From: Martinezella calliandrae
GTDB taxonomy: Bacteria; Pseudomonadota; Alphaproteobacteria; Rhizobiales; Rhizobiaceae
NCBI RefSeq assembly: GCF_030272695.1
Contig: NZ_JARFYN010000004.1
Location: forward strand, 62,001 to 126,000
DNA: 64,000 bases
Direction of reading: 5' to 3'
Part shown: positions 54,827 through 63,716 of the stretch, piece by piece
Position numbering within the stretch: position 1 is the first letter of the stretch
Layout: each line of letters starts with the position of its first letter
The notes under the pieces: model-generated
Told to the model about the DNA's origin: nothing
Seen by the model: only the letters and a program-made list of their open reading frames with translations
The model's database searches: none
Made by a program: the position numbers and the translations under genes

Positions 54827-55432
54827 CTATCGATCCGCTTTTCGTTTAGGAATTGGCAGCGGTTCGACATTTGCGTATCGGGCGCCGCCGGCAGCTTCGC
54901 CTCGCCGCCTGATCAGCTTCGCGGGGCCGCCAACATAGATGCCATAGGGTTCAGTCTTCCCCTTGACGACGGAATTTGCGCCAATGACGCATCCCTTGGA
55001 TATATGGGAGCCGCCGAGGATTTTCGCTCCGGCGCCGATCCAGACATCGTCTTCGATGACCACCGGCTTCTTGGTAACGCCCTGCATACGAATGGGCTGG
55101 TTCGGATCGTCGAAATTATGGTCGAACGACACCACCATAGCATGGGCGGCGATCCGCACGTCGTTGCCGATCGTGATGCCGCCACGTCCGAGCAGAATAG
55201 CATAGTCATTGAGGGAGACGCTGCCGCCGATGTCAATGCTGCCGCGTTGGGCATCGATGACGATCCCCCTGCGGAGAAAGGCCTTTGGCCCAATGCTGAC
55301 ACTACCATCTTTCCAGACGATCATTGCGCTCAGTGGCACCTTCGTGCGTCGGGAGAGCTTCAACACACCCCGCGTGAAGATCGCCCTCAATCTGTAAAAC
55401 CACGCAATGTTGAGCATCGGCTTCCATTCCAT
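54827..55432 (-). CDS. Hexapeptide (left-handed beta-helix) acyltransferase
   Basis: The 201-residue protein has hexapeptide repeats from about residue 40 to 180 (for example IDIGGSVSLNDYAILLGRGGITIGNDVRIAAHAMVVS) and the DHNFDD and GAGAKILGGSHISKGCVIGANSVVKG segments of WbbJ/LpxA-like acetyl- or acyltransferases. A His in FDHNFDD is the likely catalytic base. Such enzymes acetylate sugars in surface polysaccharides. Starts at 55468 (TTG) and 55417 are possible; the ATG at 55432 is used. Confidence 0.85.
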   Translation of the reverse strand: MEWKPMLNIAWFYRLRAIFTRGVLKLSRRTKVPLSAMIVWKDGSVSIGPKAFLRRGIVIDAQRGSIDIGGSVSLNDYAILLGRGGITIGNDVRIAAHAMVVSFDHNFDDPNQPIRMQGVTKKPVVIEDDVWIGAGAKILGGSHISKGCVIGANSVVKGKTEPYGIYVGGPAKLIRRRGEAAGGARYANVEPLPIPKRKADR

Positions 55433-55553
55433 TTTTGTTGATCTTTTCGCACGAATGTCTGGCAGCAACCTGAAGGAAGAAAGGTATTAATGCGGCGGCA
55501 CCAATGAAGATACCGCCATTCGTTCGTTACGACCATTCGGGCCAGAAGATATA

Positions 55554-56495
55554 TCAGCTCCTTGTGGCAAGCCCGGTCAGGAGTGCTGCAGCTCCGAAAA
55601 CTGCGCCGGTGGCACAGACGGCAGTCCAGCCACCCCAGCTCGAGGCCGTGCCGGCCAGGGCCGAGCCGACGGCGCCGCCGAGAAAGAAGATGCCGACGAA
55701 CAGCCCGTTGATGCGGCCTCGCGCTTCCGGCCGTAGCAGATTGATCGCCCTGCGGCCCAATGTCTGATCGCCAGTAACGCCGACATCGAGCATTACGGCA
55801 CCCGCGCCGAGCAGCACTAGGGAAATCACGGGTTGGCTGGCCTTAGCCTCGCCTGCCCAAGCGGACAACGTCATGGCGCCGATCAAGATCAGATGCGAGA
55901 CGGTTGTCGCCACCCGTGTCCAGCCACGGTCACCCATTCGCCCGAAGGGCGAGGTCGCCACCGCGCCGCCGGCTCCGACAAGGGCGAACATGGCGATGCC
56001 GGCTTGACCTAGGGAAAATGGTGGCTGCGCCAGCCGCAGCGCGACCGCAGTCCAGAAAAGGCCAAAACTCGCCATCACCAGCGCGGCCGTGAGGGCGCGT
56101 ATCCGCAACACCGCTTCATCGTGCAGGAGGTGCCAAAGCGAGGCGATCAAGCTGACGTAGCTTGATCTTACCAATGGTTGGCGTTCCGGCAGTCGGGGCG
56201 CAAGAGTGGCCGTCAGCAGGGCGAGCGCAGCGGCGCTGACCGCGTAGAAGCTGCGCCAACCCCAGATATCAGCGACCAGGCTAGCCAATGGACGCGACAA
56301 CAAAATGCCGACCATCAGACCGCTCATGACGTTTCCGATCACCCGGCCGCGATGTTCCGGCGGCGTCATGGTCGCAGCGATCGGTACCAGGATCTGAATG
56401 GCGGAACAGGCCGCGCCGAGCAAGAAAAGAAAGGCGAGCAGGCTTAACGGCAGAGATGCCGTTTTTGACGTAGCCGATAGGTTAGGAGGCGGCGA
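55554..56495 (-). pseudogene. MFS transporter, 5'-truncated remnant
   Basis: The frame encodes the last eight or so helices of an MFS exporter, including APPEHRGRVIGNVMSGLMVGI-like motif PEHRGRVIGNVMSGL and the C-terminal half GRINGLFVGIFFLGGAVGSAL. Upstream in frame, SLPLSLLAFLFLLGAACSAIQ continues the helix region but runs into a stop codon (TAG at 56496-56498) with no ATG, so helices 1-3 (about 90-100 residues) are missing. A TTG at 56423 could only start a truncated protein. The gene is probably non-functional. Confidence 0.7.
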
Positions 56496-56900
56496 CTACG
56501 ACGGCGGCGCGGCGGGGAGCGAGTCGCCGCCTCGCACCCAAAACGCCCTGCCGTTCGCGTTGCCTTCAAACACGTATAGGCAGCACTATTCGATCTGAGC
56601 TCCGCCAAGAGCCGCGATCCCAGAGTCGAGAAGATGCTTCGCGATCCCCTGTCGCCTTTGCGATGCACACACAGCAAGATGATGGATCAGACCGCGACGG
56701 CCATCATGCCCAACAAGAATGGTGCCTACAATATTTCTTTCGTCTTCAGCGACAAAGCTTGGGCCGGGATTGCGAGCCAGACCGGCGAGAATGGCATGTT
56801 TTTCGTCTGCTGAACTTAAGCCGACAACCTCGGTTGTCTCCCATAGCGACCTGGCGCCTGCATAATCAGCCGGCATGAAGCATCTTATTGCGAAGGACAT
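56496..56900 (-). pseudogene. GNAT acetyltransferase with in-frame nonsense codon
   Basis: The protein begins MSFAIRCFMPADYAGARSLWET and has the GNAT acetyl-CoA loop CASQRRQGIAKHLLDSG (the R/Q-x-x-G-x-G/A motif). A TAG at 56586-56588 stops it at residue 104, yet the same frame continues beyond with CCLYVFEGNANGRAFW, the usual GNAT end motif. So one codon, probably AAG (Lys) before, has become TAG. After FW the frame may also be shifted, since another frame reads ARRRLA..AAVVVAAS. A functional 104-residue form is possible but unlikely. Confidence 0.7.
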
Positions 56901-57049
56901 GCACTTTAGCCTTTAATCCTCATTCTGAAATGCATGTCACGCTGATGCCAAATCTGGTGGCTCAGAGCGACCATTGTAAAAATCCCGATTCTTGTAATGT
57001 TTTGCGACTGATTTCTACAGTCCCGCGAATGTTCTGTGGCCAGAGGTTT

Positions 57050-57123
57050 TGGAGCGGGTGAAGGGAATCGAACCCTCGTATTCAGCTTGGGAAGCTGCTG
57101 CTCTACCATTGAGCTACACCCGC
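57050..57123 (-). tRNA. tRNA-Gly (CCC anticodon)
   Basis: The minus strand folds as a cloverleaf with a 7-bp acceptor stem (GCGGGTG / CACCCGC), D arm GCTC/GAGC, anticodon loop TTCCCAA and T arm GAGGG-TTCGATT-CCCTT. U33 precedes CCC at positions 34-36, so it reads GGG. The CCA end is encoded (57050-57052). The anticodon stem has one mismatch at its first pair (27-43). Confidence 0.93.
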
Positions 57124-57181
57124 TTGACATTCAGAGATGTCCAACAGTTGGCGGCCTCTGTCAAGGCCGCCAACAAGACGA

Positions 57182-58276
57182 TCAAAGCCGGAAGTGCTTC
57201 GACAGCTTTAGGCCCTGCGCCTGATAGTTCGAGCCGAGGCCGGAGCCGTAGAGGCTTGACGGCTGTTCCAGCATATGCTCGTAGACCAGGCGGCCGACGA
57301 TCTGGCCGTCTTCGAGGATGAAGGGAACTTCGTGGCTGCGCACTTCCAGCACCGCGCGGCTACCGCGCCCGCCGGCGGGCGCATGGCCGAAGCCGGGGTC
57401 GAAAAAGCCGGCATAATGAACGCGGAATTCGCCGACCAGGGGATCGAAGGGCGTCATTTCGGCGGCATAATGCGGCGGTACGTGGACGGCTTCGCGCGAC
57501 ACTAGGATGTAGAACTCGTCCGGATCGAGGATCAGCTCTGTGCGGCCACGGCTATAAAGCGGCTCCCAGAAATCGAAGATATCGTGCTGCGCCTTCTTGT
57601 CGACATCGACAACCGCCGTGTGATGCTTGCCGCGGTAACCAATCAGGCCTTCCTTATCGCCGGCAAGATCGATCGAGAGCGCTATGCCGCCGCCGGTCAC
57701 ATTTGGCTGCTTGCTGGCGACCAGTGTCTCGCTGGCATGCAGCGCCATAAGCTCCGGTTCGCTCAGTAGTGCCTGGCCGACTCGGAAGCGGATCTGCGAC
57801 AAGCGCGAGCCGCGGCGTACGACGATCGGGAAGGTCCGGGGGCTGATTTCGAGATAGAGCGGGCCGGAATAGCCGGCGGGGATCTTGTCGAACTCCTGAG
57901 CCCGGTCGGTGATCACGCGGGTGAAGATGTCGAGGCGGCCGGTCGAGCTTTTCGGGTTGGCGGAGGCCGACATGTCGGCCGGCAGGTCGAGCCGCTCCAT
58001 CAGCGGCACGATATAGACGCAGCCGGTTTCCAGCACTGCGCCTTCGGAGAGATCGACGACGTGCAGCTTCAGCCGGTCGAGCTTGTCGGCCACGAGATGC
58101 GAGGGGCCAGGCATGAAACTGGCGCGGACACGGAAAGCATGCGCGCCCAATCGAAGGTCAAGGCTCGCCGGCTGGATCTGATCGACATCCAGTTCCTTTT
58201 CGCTCGTCAGCCGCCCCGCTTCGAAAAGGGCGGCAATGGCCCGATCGGCCAAAATTCCAGTATTGCGAGCCATCAT
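57182..58276 (-). CDS. dcd: 2'-deoxycytidine 5'-triphosphate deaminase, double-length form
   Basis: The 364-residue protein holds two copies of the dUTPase-like deaminase fold, about twice the length of E. coli Dcd. Dcd-like segments are QPASLDLRLG, SSTGRLDIFTRVITD, IPAGYSGPLYLEISPRTFPI, and in the second half DPDEFYILVSREAVHVPP and GFFDPGFGHAPAGGRGSRAVLE. It converts dCTP to dUTP in thymidylate supply. This long form is typical of alphaproteobacteria. GGAGATGAGGC precedes two adjacent ATGs (58276 and 58273). A 19-bp inverted repeat lies 12 bp upstream. Confidence 0.88.
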   Translation of the reverse strand: MMARNTGILADRAIAALFEAGRLTSEKELDVDQIQPASLDLRLGAHAFRVRASFMPGPSHLVADKLDRLKLHVVDLSEGAVLETGCVYIVPLMERLDLPADMSASANPKSSTGRLDIFTRVITDRAQEFDKIPAGYSGPLYLEISPRTFPIVVRRGSRLSQIRFRVGQALLSEPELMALHASETLVASKQPNVTGGGIALSIDLAGDKEGLIGYRGKHHTAVVDVDKKAQHDIFDFWEPLYSRGRTELILDPDEFYILVSREAVHVPPHYAAEMTPFDPLVGEFRVHYAGFFDPGFGHAPAGGRGSRAVLEVRSHEVPFILEDGQIVGRLVYEHMLEQPSSLYGSGLGSNYQAQGLKLSKHFRL

Positions 58277-58288
58277 GCCTCATCTCCA

Positions 58289-58333
58289 GCGCATAACCCG
58301 GCAAGTCGAGAATAGACTTGCCGGGTTATGCGC
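58289..58333. repeat. 19-bp perfect inverted repeat before dcd
   Basis: The arms GCGCATAACCCGGCAAGTC (58289-58307) and GACTTGCCGGGTTATGCGC (58315-58333) are perfectly complementary with a 7-base loop (GAGAATA). It starts 12 bases upstream of the dcd start codon on the minus strand, so it would be in the dcd leader mRNA if transcription starts further upstream. It has no T-run on the dcd side (the minus strand continues TGGAGATG) so it is not a normal terminator. Confidence 0.8.
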
Positions 58334-58448
58334 CGATTTAAACTGTTACTGTGACCCTTGCGGATCCTTCCGAACGCGCGGGCAGTAATTTGCCGGAGAC
58401 AAAACCAAACTCGGGGAATTGACGCAAGCGGTCAACGGAAGTATTGCA

Positions 58449-58511
58449 ACTTATCCCGTGGTGATTTGGCCGGTCGGCTTGCAGCCACGTTAAACAAGTG
58501 GCTAAAAGGAC
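58449..58511 (+). ncRNA. SAM-II riboswitch
   Basis: The RNA CCCGTGGTGATTTGG, then CGGCTTGCAGCCACGTTAAA and CAAGTGGCTAAAAGG, matches the SAM-II consensus. CGTGG at 58457-58461 pairs with CCACG at 58485-58489, and the 3' GCTAAAAGG supplies the pseudoknot. SAM-II binds S-adenosylmethionine and represses methionine genes in alphaproteobacteria. It lies 58 bp before metZ. Confidence 0.92.
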
Positions 58512-58518
58512 CGGGGTT

Positions 58519-58548
58519 AAACCGGTCTGCTTTCGCGGCCGGTTTTTT
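58519..58548 (+). terminator. Attenuator terminator downstream of the SAM-II aptamer
   Basis: AAACCGG (58519-58525) pairs with CCGGTTT (58539-58545) and a run of T (58543-58548) follows, making an intrinsic terminator 20 bases before the metZ start. Its left arm overlaps GACCGG/CCGGTC (58509-58514 with 58522-58527), an alternative hairpin that would prevent terminator formation. The alternative pairing is seen in the sequence. Confidence 0.75.
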
Positions 58549-58568
58549 GTTTTGAAAGTGGTGATGGC

Positions 58569-59756
58569 ATGAGCAAGACTTGGCGCCCCGCAACACAGCT
58601 CGTTCACGGCGGAACGCTCCGTTCGCAATTCGGCGAGACGTCTGAAGCGATCTATCTGACCCAAGGCTTCGTCTACGACACCTCGGAAGCGGCCGAGGCC
58701 CGTTTCAAGGGTGAAACCGACGGCTTTATTTACGCCCGCTACGGCAGCCCCACGAACGACATGTTCGAAAAGCGCATGTGTGCGCTCGAAGGCGCCGAAG
58801 ATGCCCGCGCCACCGCATCCGGGATGGCCGCCGTTTCCGCCGCCATCCTCTGCCAGCTGAAGGCCGGCGACCATATCGTTGCCGCCCGCGCCCTCTTCGG
58901 CTCGTGCCGTTGGGTCGTCGAAACGCTGGCACCGAAATACGGTATCGAATGCACGCTGGTCGATGGTCGTTTCGTGGAGAACTGGGAAAAGGCGATCCGC
59001 CCGAACACCAAGGTCTTCTTCCTGGAAAGCCCGACCAATCCGACGCTCGAAGTGGTCGACATTGCCGCCGTCGCCAAGCTCGCCAACCAGATCGGCGCCA
59101 AGGTCGTGGTCGACAATGTCTTCGCCACGCCCCTCTTCCAGAAGCCGTTGGAACTCGGCGCGCATATCGTCGTCTATTCCGCCACCAAGCACATCGACGG
59201 CCAGGGCCGATCGCTCGGCGGCGTCATCCTCTCCGACAAGCAGTGGATCAGCGAGAACCTGCAGGACTATTTCCGCCACACCGGTCCCGCGATGTCGCCG
59301 TTTACCGCCTGGACGCTGCTGAAGGGCATCGAGACGCTGCCGCTGCGTGTCACGCAGCAGACGGCGAATGCAGCAAAGGTTGCCGATTTCCTCGCCGAGC
59401 AGACAAATAAGGTCGCCCGCGTCATCTATCCCGGCCGCAAGGACCATCCGCAGGCTGACATCATCGCCAAGCAGATGAGCGGCGGCTCGACCCTCGTGGC
59501 CTTCGAGCTGAAGGGCGGCAAGGAAGCGGCGTTCAAGCTGCAGAACGCACTGGAGATCGTGAAAATCTCCAACAATCTCGGCGACTCGAAGAGCCTGATT
59601 ACGCATCCGGCCACGACCACGCACAAGAACCTCACCGACGAAGCTCGCGCCGAGCTCGGCATATCGCCCGGAACGGTCCGCTTTTCCGCTGGCATCGAGG
59701 ACAGCGAGGATCTGGTCGAGGACTTCGCCCGCGCGCTGGCGTTGGTTTCAGCCTGA
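58569..59756 (+). CDS. metZ: O-succinylhomoserine sulfhydrylase
   Basis: The 395-residue PLP enzyme makes homocysteine from O-succinylhomoserine and sulfide in methionine synthesis. It shows ARYGSPTNDMFEKR, GMAAVSAA, ESPTNPTLEVVDI, and the PLP Lys207 in YSATKHIDGQG, all of the Cys/Met metabolism fold. Length matches MetZ. The SAM-II riboswitch in its leader supports the methionine role. The ribosome site is weak, GAAAGTGGTGATGGC, which fits control at or near initiation. Confidence 0.92.
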   Translation: MSKTWRPATQLVHGGTLRSQFGETSEAIYLTQGFVYDTSEAAEARFKGETDGFIYARYGSPTNDMFEKRMCALEGAEDARATASGMAAVSAAILCQLKAGDHIVAARALFGSCRWVVETLAPKYGIECTLVDGRFVENWEKAIRPNTKVFFLESPTNPTLEVVDIAAVAKLANQIGAKVVVDNVFATPLFQKPLELGAHIVVYSATKHIDGQGRSLGGVILSDKQWISENLQDYFRHTGPAMSPFTAWTLLKGIETLPLRVTQQTANAAKVADFLAEQTNKVARVIYPGRKDHPQADIIAKQMSGGSTLVAFELKGGKEAAFKLQNALEIVKISNNLGDSKSLITHPATTTHKNLTDEARAELGISPGTVRFSAGIEDSEDLVEDFARALALVSA

Positions 59757-60082
59757 CCTTTCTACTCAAACCCGTCCGAACATCGTTCGGGCGGGCTTAC
59801 AAGTCTTGAAAGCAGACCATGCGCCTATACTTTCGGCCGCGTGCGATTAAGCTTTAGAATTAGGGCTAACATTTGAAAATCCGATTGGTTTAACCCGGCA
59901 AGGGAGTTTTCACCAATCCGTTCCTTGACGGAACAGGTCGCTTTATAGGATACCGCTAACAGTCCCGCTTTCCGTGGGATCATAGAAAGCGGATAAGATG
60001 CCCTAGACGTAAAATGCTGGAGCGTCCTTTGTGTGTTCGTTTGAATGCATGGCGTTTCGGAGAAGTGACCAAGGTATCAGGC
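59757..60082. other. Intergenic region before apaG
   Basis: This 326-bp region holds the metZ terminator (59771-59795), an 8-bp dyad CCGCTTTC-N12-GAAAGCGG at 59965-59992 and AT-rich promoter-like DNA around 59830-59900. The frame of apaG continues open to 60014 but has no matching family sequence. Confidence 0.4.
59771..59795 (+). terminator. Hairpin terminator after metZ
   Basis: CCCGTCCGAAC and GTTCGGGCGGG form an 11-bp stem with one G-T wobble around ATC, starting 15 bases after the stop. No long T-run follows (CTTACAAG), so it is a moderate terminator. Confidence 0.6.
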
Positions 60083-60475
60083 ATGTATCGCGCTCTGACA
60101 CGCGACATCGAAGTTGTCGTCGAACCCTTTTATCTGGAGGAGCAATCCGATCCGGACGACGATCGTTATGTCTGGGGTTACCGTATCGTCATTTCCAACC
60201 ACTCCGCCATTTCCGTCCGGCTGGTGACGCGTTATTGGCACATCACCGATCAGAATGGTCTGGTGGACGAGGTGACCGGTCCCGGCGTCGTCGGCGAGCA
60301 GCCGAGGCTGCGGCCGGGCGATACCTATGAATATTCCTCAGGCTGCCCGCTCGACACGCCGTCGGGCATGATGTTCGGCCACTACCAGATGGAAACGGAT
60401 GACGGGGAGCTCTTTCACGTCAAAATCCCCGCCTTTTCACTGGATACGCCTAACCTGTTGCGCACGCTGAACTGA
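60083..60475 (+). CDS. apaG: ApaG family protein
   Basis: The 130-residue protein has the ApaG start [26 protein letters not shown] and [20 protein letters not shown] and [20 protein letters not shown]. ApaG is a small beta-sandwich protein of unclear role that accompanies Co2+ and magnesium homeostasis or dinucleotide metabolism in other genomes. The ATG at 60083 gives the usual length and an AAGGTATCAGGC site precedes it; an upstream ATG at 60014 would add 23 unrelated residues. Confidence 0.9.
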   Translation: MYRALTRDIEVVVEPFYLEEQSDPDDDRYVWGYRIVISNHSAISVRLVTRYWHITDQNGLVDEVTGPGVVGEQPRLRPGDTYEYSSGCPLDTPSGMMFGHYQMETDDGELFHVKIPAFSLDTPNLLRTLN

Positions 60476-60491
60476 CTCTGAGACAAGTTGC

Positions 60492-61481
60492 TCAGGCGTC
60501 AGTCACCTCGGAAACCTCGAAGCGATAGGTCGTAGAGCAGAACTCGCAGGTGACGGCAATTTCGCCATTCTCTTGGCTCGCCTCGATCTCCTCGGCAGAA
60601 AACCCCTGCAACACACTCTTCAGCTTGTCGCGCGAACAGGTGCAGCGGTCGAAGACCGCCTTCGGCTCGTAGACCCGCACGCCGCGCTCGTGGAAGAGGC
60701 GGTACAGCAAACGCTCGGTGCCGACCTGCGGGTCGGTCAGTTCGTCCGCATCGATCGTCTCGACAAGCGTGCGCGCTTCCGCCCAGGCGTCATCCTCGAC
60801 ATGTTCGCGAACGCTCGTGTCACCGTCGCCGCCGTGGAGGTCCGGCTGGCGCATGCGCTCGGGTGCTTCCGGCAGGAACTGCGCAACCAGGCCACCCGCC
60901 CGCCAACGGCGGCGCGGCTTGCCGGCCTCGTCGCGGTCGAACAGTTCGGCCGCACCCAGACGAACACGCGTCGGGATCTGCTCCGACTGGCGGAAATAGG
61001 TGCCGGCAATCTCCTCGAGCGAAGCGCCGTCAAGCGCCACGATCCCCTGATACGGCTGGCTGAAGCGGCCTTGATCGATGGTGAAGGCGAGCACGCCCTT
61101 GCCGAGCAGCTGTTCCGGCTCGGTCTTGCCGGCGGCGACAGCCTCGCCCAGTGCCTCGTCATCAAAGCGGGCATAGGCGCGGACGTTCTCTGGCGTCGAG
61201 AAATCGGCAACCAGAAGATCGACCGGCCCGTCGCTCTTCGTCTGCACGGTGAACTTGCCCTCGAACTTCAGCGAAGTGCCGAGCAATACGGTCAGCACCA
61301 CAGCCTCGGCCAACAGCCGGGCGACGGGGGCAGGATAATTGTGCCGGGCGAGGATTGCATCCAAAAGAGGCCCGAGCTGCACGGCGCGGCCGCGTACATC
61401 AAGACCTTCTACCTGGAAGGGAACGACATGATCGTCGCCGGCAAAATCGAATTGACCCAGCGAGGCTGCACTTTCCGCCAT
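60492..61481 (-). CDS. hslO: Hsp33 redox-regulated chaperone
   Basis: The 329-residue protein matches Hsp33, a holdase activated by oxidation. The C-terminal zinc-binding cysteines are visible as CTC in FDRCTCSRDKL and CEFC in TCEFCSTTY. The N-terminal domain shows FKFEGKFTVQTKSDGPVDLLV-like LKFEGKFTVQTKSDG, and GKGVLAFTIDQG. It is convergent with apaG, and lies between argF and apaG, an order seen in related genomes. Confidence 0.93.
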   Translation of the reverse strand: MAESAASLGQFDFAGDDHVVPFQVEGLDVRGRAVQLGPLLDAILARHNYPAPVARLLAEAVVLTVLLGTSLKFEGKFTVQTKSDGPVDLLVADFSTPENVRAYARFDDEALGEAVAAGKTEPEQLLGKGVLAFTIDQGRFSQPYQGIVALDGASLEEIAGTYFRQSEQIPTRVRLGAAELFDRDEAGKPRRRWRAGGLVAQFLPEAPERMRQPDLHGGDGDTSVREHVEDDAWAEARTLVETIDADELTDPQVGTERLLYRLFHERGVRVYEPKAVFDRCTCSRDKLKSVLQGFSAEEIEASQENGEIAVTCEFCSTTYRFEVSEVTDA

Positions 61482-61527
61482 TGCTCTACTCCTACTGCGC
61501 CCGCGACATTAACGCGGTTCTATATCC

Positions 61528-62445
61528 TCAGATCGCGCCCAGGCACCAAGCAAGAATCGATTTTTGCGCATGAAGGCGGTTTTCCGCCTCATCGAAAACA
61601 ACGGATTGCGGACCGTCGATCACCTCGTCCGTCACTTCCTCCCCGCGATGGGCGGGCAGGCAATGCATGAACAACGCGTCCTTGCCGGCCTGTGCCATCA
61701 AAGCCGCATTGACCTGATAGGGCTGGAAGACGTTGTGACCGCGGGCCCGGTGCTCCTGATTCATGGAAACCCAGGTATCGGTTACCACACAATCGGCGCC
61801 AGCGACCGCACGGTCGGCATCATGCGAGAGCATGATTTCGGCGCCCTCGTTGCGGGCCCAGTTCAGATAGTGATCCTTCGGCTCGGAACCAAGGGGCACG
61901 GCCATGTTCATGCGATAGCCGAAACGGGCAGCCCCTTCGACCAGCGAATGAAGCACGTTGTTGCCGTCGCCGCTCCAGGCGATCGTCTTACCCTTGATCG
62001 AACCGCGATGCTCCTCGAAGGTCATGATATCGGCCATGATCTGACAGGGATGCGTGTCGTCGGTCAGAGCGTTGATGACTGGCACGGTCGCGTGTTCGGC
62101 GAGTTCCAGCATGCGCGAATGGTCGGTCGTGCGGATCATGATCGCGTCGACGTAGCGCGACAGCACCCTGGCCGTATCGCCGATCGTCTCGGCGCGGCCG
62201 AGCTGCATTTCCGTACCCGACAGGAACAGCGTCTCGCCACCGAGTTGGCGCATGCCGACGTCAAAGGAGACGCGTGTGCGCGTGGACGGCTTCTCGAAGA
62301 TCATCGCCAGCATCTTGCCGGTCAACGGCTTGTCGACAGCGCCCGCCTTCAGCGCCTGCTTTCGCACGATAGCATCGTCGATGATATTGCGCAGATCGGT
62401 CGCCGCGACGGCGGAGAGATCGAGAAAGTGTTTCGGTGAAGCCAT
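61528..62445 (-). CDS. argF: Ornithine carbamoyltransferase
   Basis: The 305-residue enzyme makes citrulline from ornithine and carbamoyl phosphate. The carbamoyl phosphate motif is [12 protein letters not shown], the ornithine motif region is [13 protein letters not shown], and THPCQIMAD is the HPxQ element. Length matches ArgF. It follows argD by 71 bp, and a compound hairpin lies between them. Confidence 0.95.
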   Translation of the reverse strand: MASPKHFLDLSAVAATDLRNIIDDAIVRKQALKAGAVDKPLTGKMLAMIFEKPSTRTRVSFDVGMRQLGGETLFLSGTEMQLGRAETIGDTARVLSRYVDAIMIRTTDHSRMLELAEHATVPVINALTDDTHPCQIMADIMTFEEHRGSIKGKTIAWSGDGNNVLHSLVEGAARFGYRMNMAVPLGSEPKDHYLNWARNEGAEIMLSHDADRAVAGADCVVTDTWVSMNQEHRARGHNVFQPYQVNAALMAQAGKDALFMHCLPAHRGEEVTDEVIDGPQSVVFDEAENRLHAQKSILAWCLGAI

Positions 62446-62471
62446 GTCTTACCTGTACTCCCAAAAAGATT

Positions 62472-62511
62472 ACGCCCGCTGGGGGCAATAACGCCCCAAA
62501 ACAGCGGGCGT
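62472..62511. promoter_or_regulatory. Compound hairpin between argD and argF
   Basis: ACGCCCGCTG and CAGCGGGCGT form a perfect 10-bp outer stem. Inside it GGGGC and GCCCC form a second 5-bp stem. On the minus strand the structure is followed by AATCTTTTTGG, so it might partly terminate or attenuate transcription of argF. Confidence 0.6.
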
Positions 62512-62516
62512 TGAAC

Positions 62517-63716
62517 TCACGCCGACTTCTTGGCGCGGGCGGCGCGCAGGCTCTCGGCGGCACGTTCGATGCGAGCAATGCCTTCGCGCGCTTCCTCGGC
62601 AGTGACCACCAGCGGCGGCAGCAGGCGGATGACGTTGTCGCCGGCCGGCACGCCCAGCAGATGTTCGGCGCGGATCGCCTGCAACAGCTCCGATGATGGG
62701 ATGGCAGCCTTCATGCCGAGCAGCAGCCCCTCGCCGCGGATATCCTCGATGATATCCGGAAAACGATCCTTGAGCGAGGCGAGGCCCTGGCGGAAGACCA
62801 ATGCGACATCGCGCACATGCTGCAGGAAGCCATCCGCCAGTACGATATCCAGCACAGCATTGCCCACGGCCATGGCGAGCGGATTGCCGCCATAGGTCGA
62901 ACCATGGGTTCCCGCTTTCATGCCCGATGCGGCCTCAGCCGTCGCAAGGCAGGCGCCGAGCGGAAAGCCGCCGCCGATACCCTTGGCGACTGCCATGATA
63001 TCAGGAGTGATACCGGCCCATTCGTGGGCGAAAAGCTTGCCCGTGCGGCCGACGCCGGTCTGAACTTCGTCGAGAACCAGCAGCAGACCATGCTCGTCAC
63101 AGATCTGACGCAGCCCGCGCATGAACTCGTTCGTCGCCGGGCGAATGCCACCTTCGCCCTGTACGGGCTCGATCAAGATGGCGGCCGTTGCATTGGTAAT
63201 GGCGGCTCGCACCGCATCGAGACCGCCGAAGGGTACCTGGTCGAATCCAGGCGCCTTCGGGCCGAAACCTTCGAGATACTTCTCCTGGCCGCCGGCCGCG
63301 ATCGTCGCGATCGTGCGGCCATGGAAAGCGCCTTCGAAGGTAATGATATGATATCTCTCCGGATGACCCTTCGCGAACTGGTAGCGCCGTGCCGTCTTGA
63401 TGGCGCATTCCAGCGCCTCGGCACCGGAATTGGTGAAGAACACCTTGTCGGCGAACGTGGCTTCCGTCAGGCGCTTCGACAGCTTCTCCTGACCGGGCAC
63501 TTCATAGAGGTTGGACAGGTGCCAGACCTTGTCGACCTGCGACTTCAGCTCTGCAACCAGATGTGGATGCGCATGGCCAAGCGCATTGACCGCGACGCCA
63601 GCCGCGAAATCGAGATAGCGCTCGCCGGTTTCGGTGATTAGCCATACGCCTTCGCCTCGCTCGAACCGCAGCGGAGCACGCACATAGGTGTCATAAAGCG
63701 GCGCGGTTTCAGCCAT
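62517..63716 (-). CDS. argD: Acetylornithine aminotransferase
   Basis: The 399-residue fold-type I PLP enzyme converts N-acetylglutamate semialdehyde to N-acetylornithine; it may also act in lysine synthesis. It shows [45 protein letters not shown] and the PLP Lys in [13 protein letters not shown]. The ATG at 63716 follows GAGGAGATATGGGCC. It is the first gene of the argD-argF unit. Confidence 0.93.
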   Translation of the reverse strand: MAETAPLYDTYVRAPLRFERGEGVWLITETGERYLDFAAGVAVNALGHAHPHLVAELKSQVDKVWHLSNLYEVPGQEKLSKRLTEATFADKVFFTNSGAEALECAIKTARRYQFAKGHPERYHIITFEGAFHGRTIATIAAGGQEKYLEGFGPKAPGFDQVPFGGLDAVRAAITNATAAILIEPVQGEGGIRPATNEFMRGLRQICDEHGLLLVLDEVQTGVGRTGKLFAHEWAGITPDIMAVAKGIGGGFPLGACLATAEAASGMKAGTHGSTYGGNPLAMAVGNAVLDIVLADGFLQHVRDVALVFRQGLASLKDRFPDIIEDIRGEGLLLGMKAAIPSSELLQAIRAEHLLGVPAGDNVIRLLPPLVVTAEEAREGIARIERAAESLRAARAKKSA

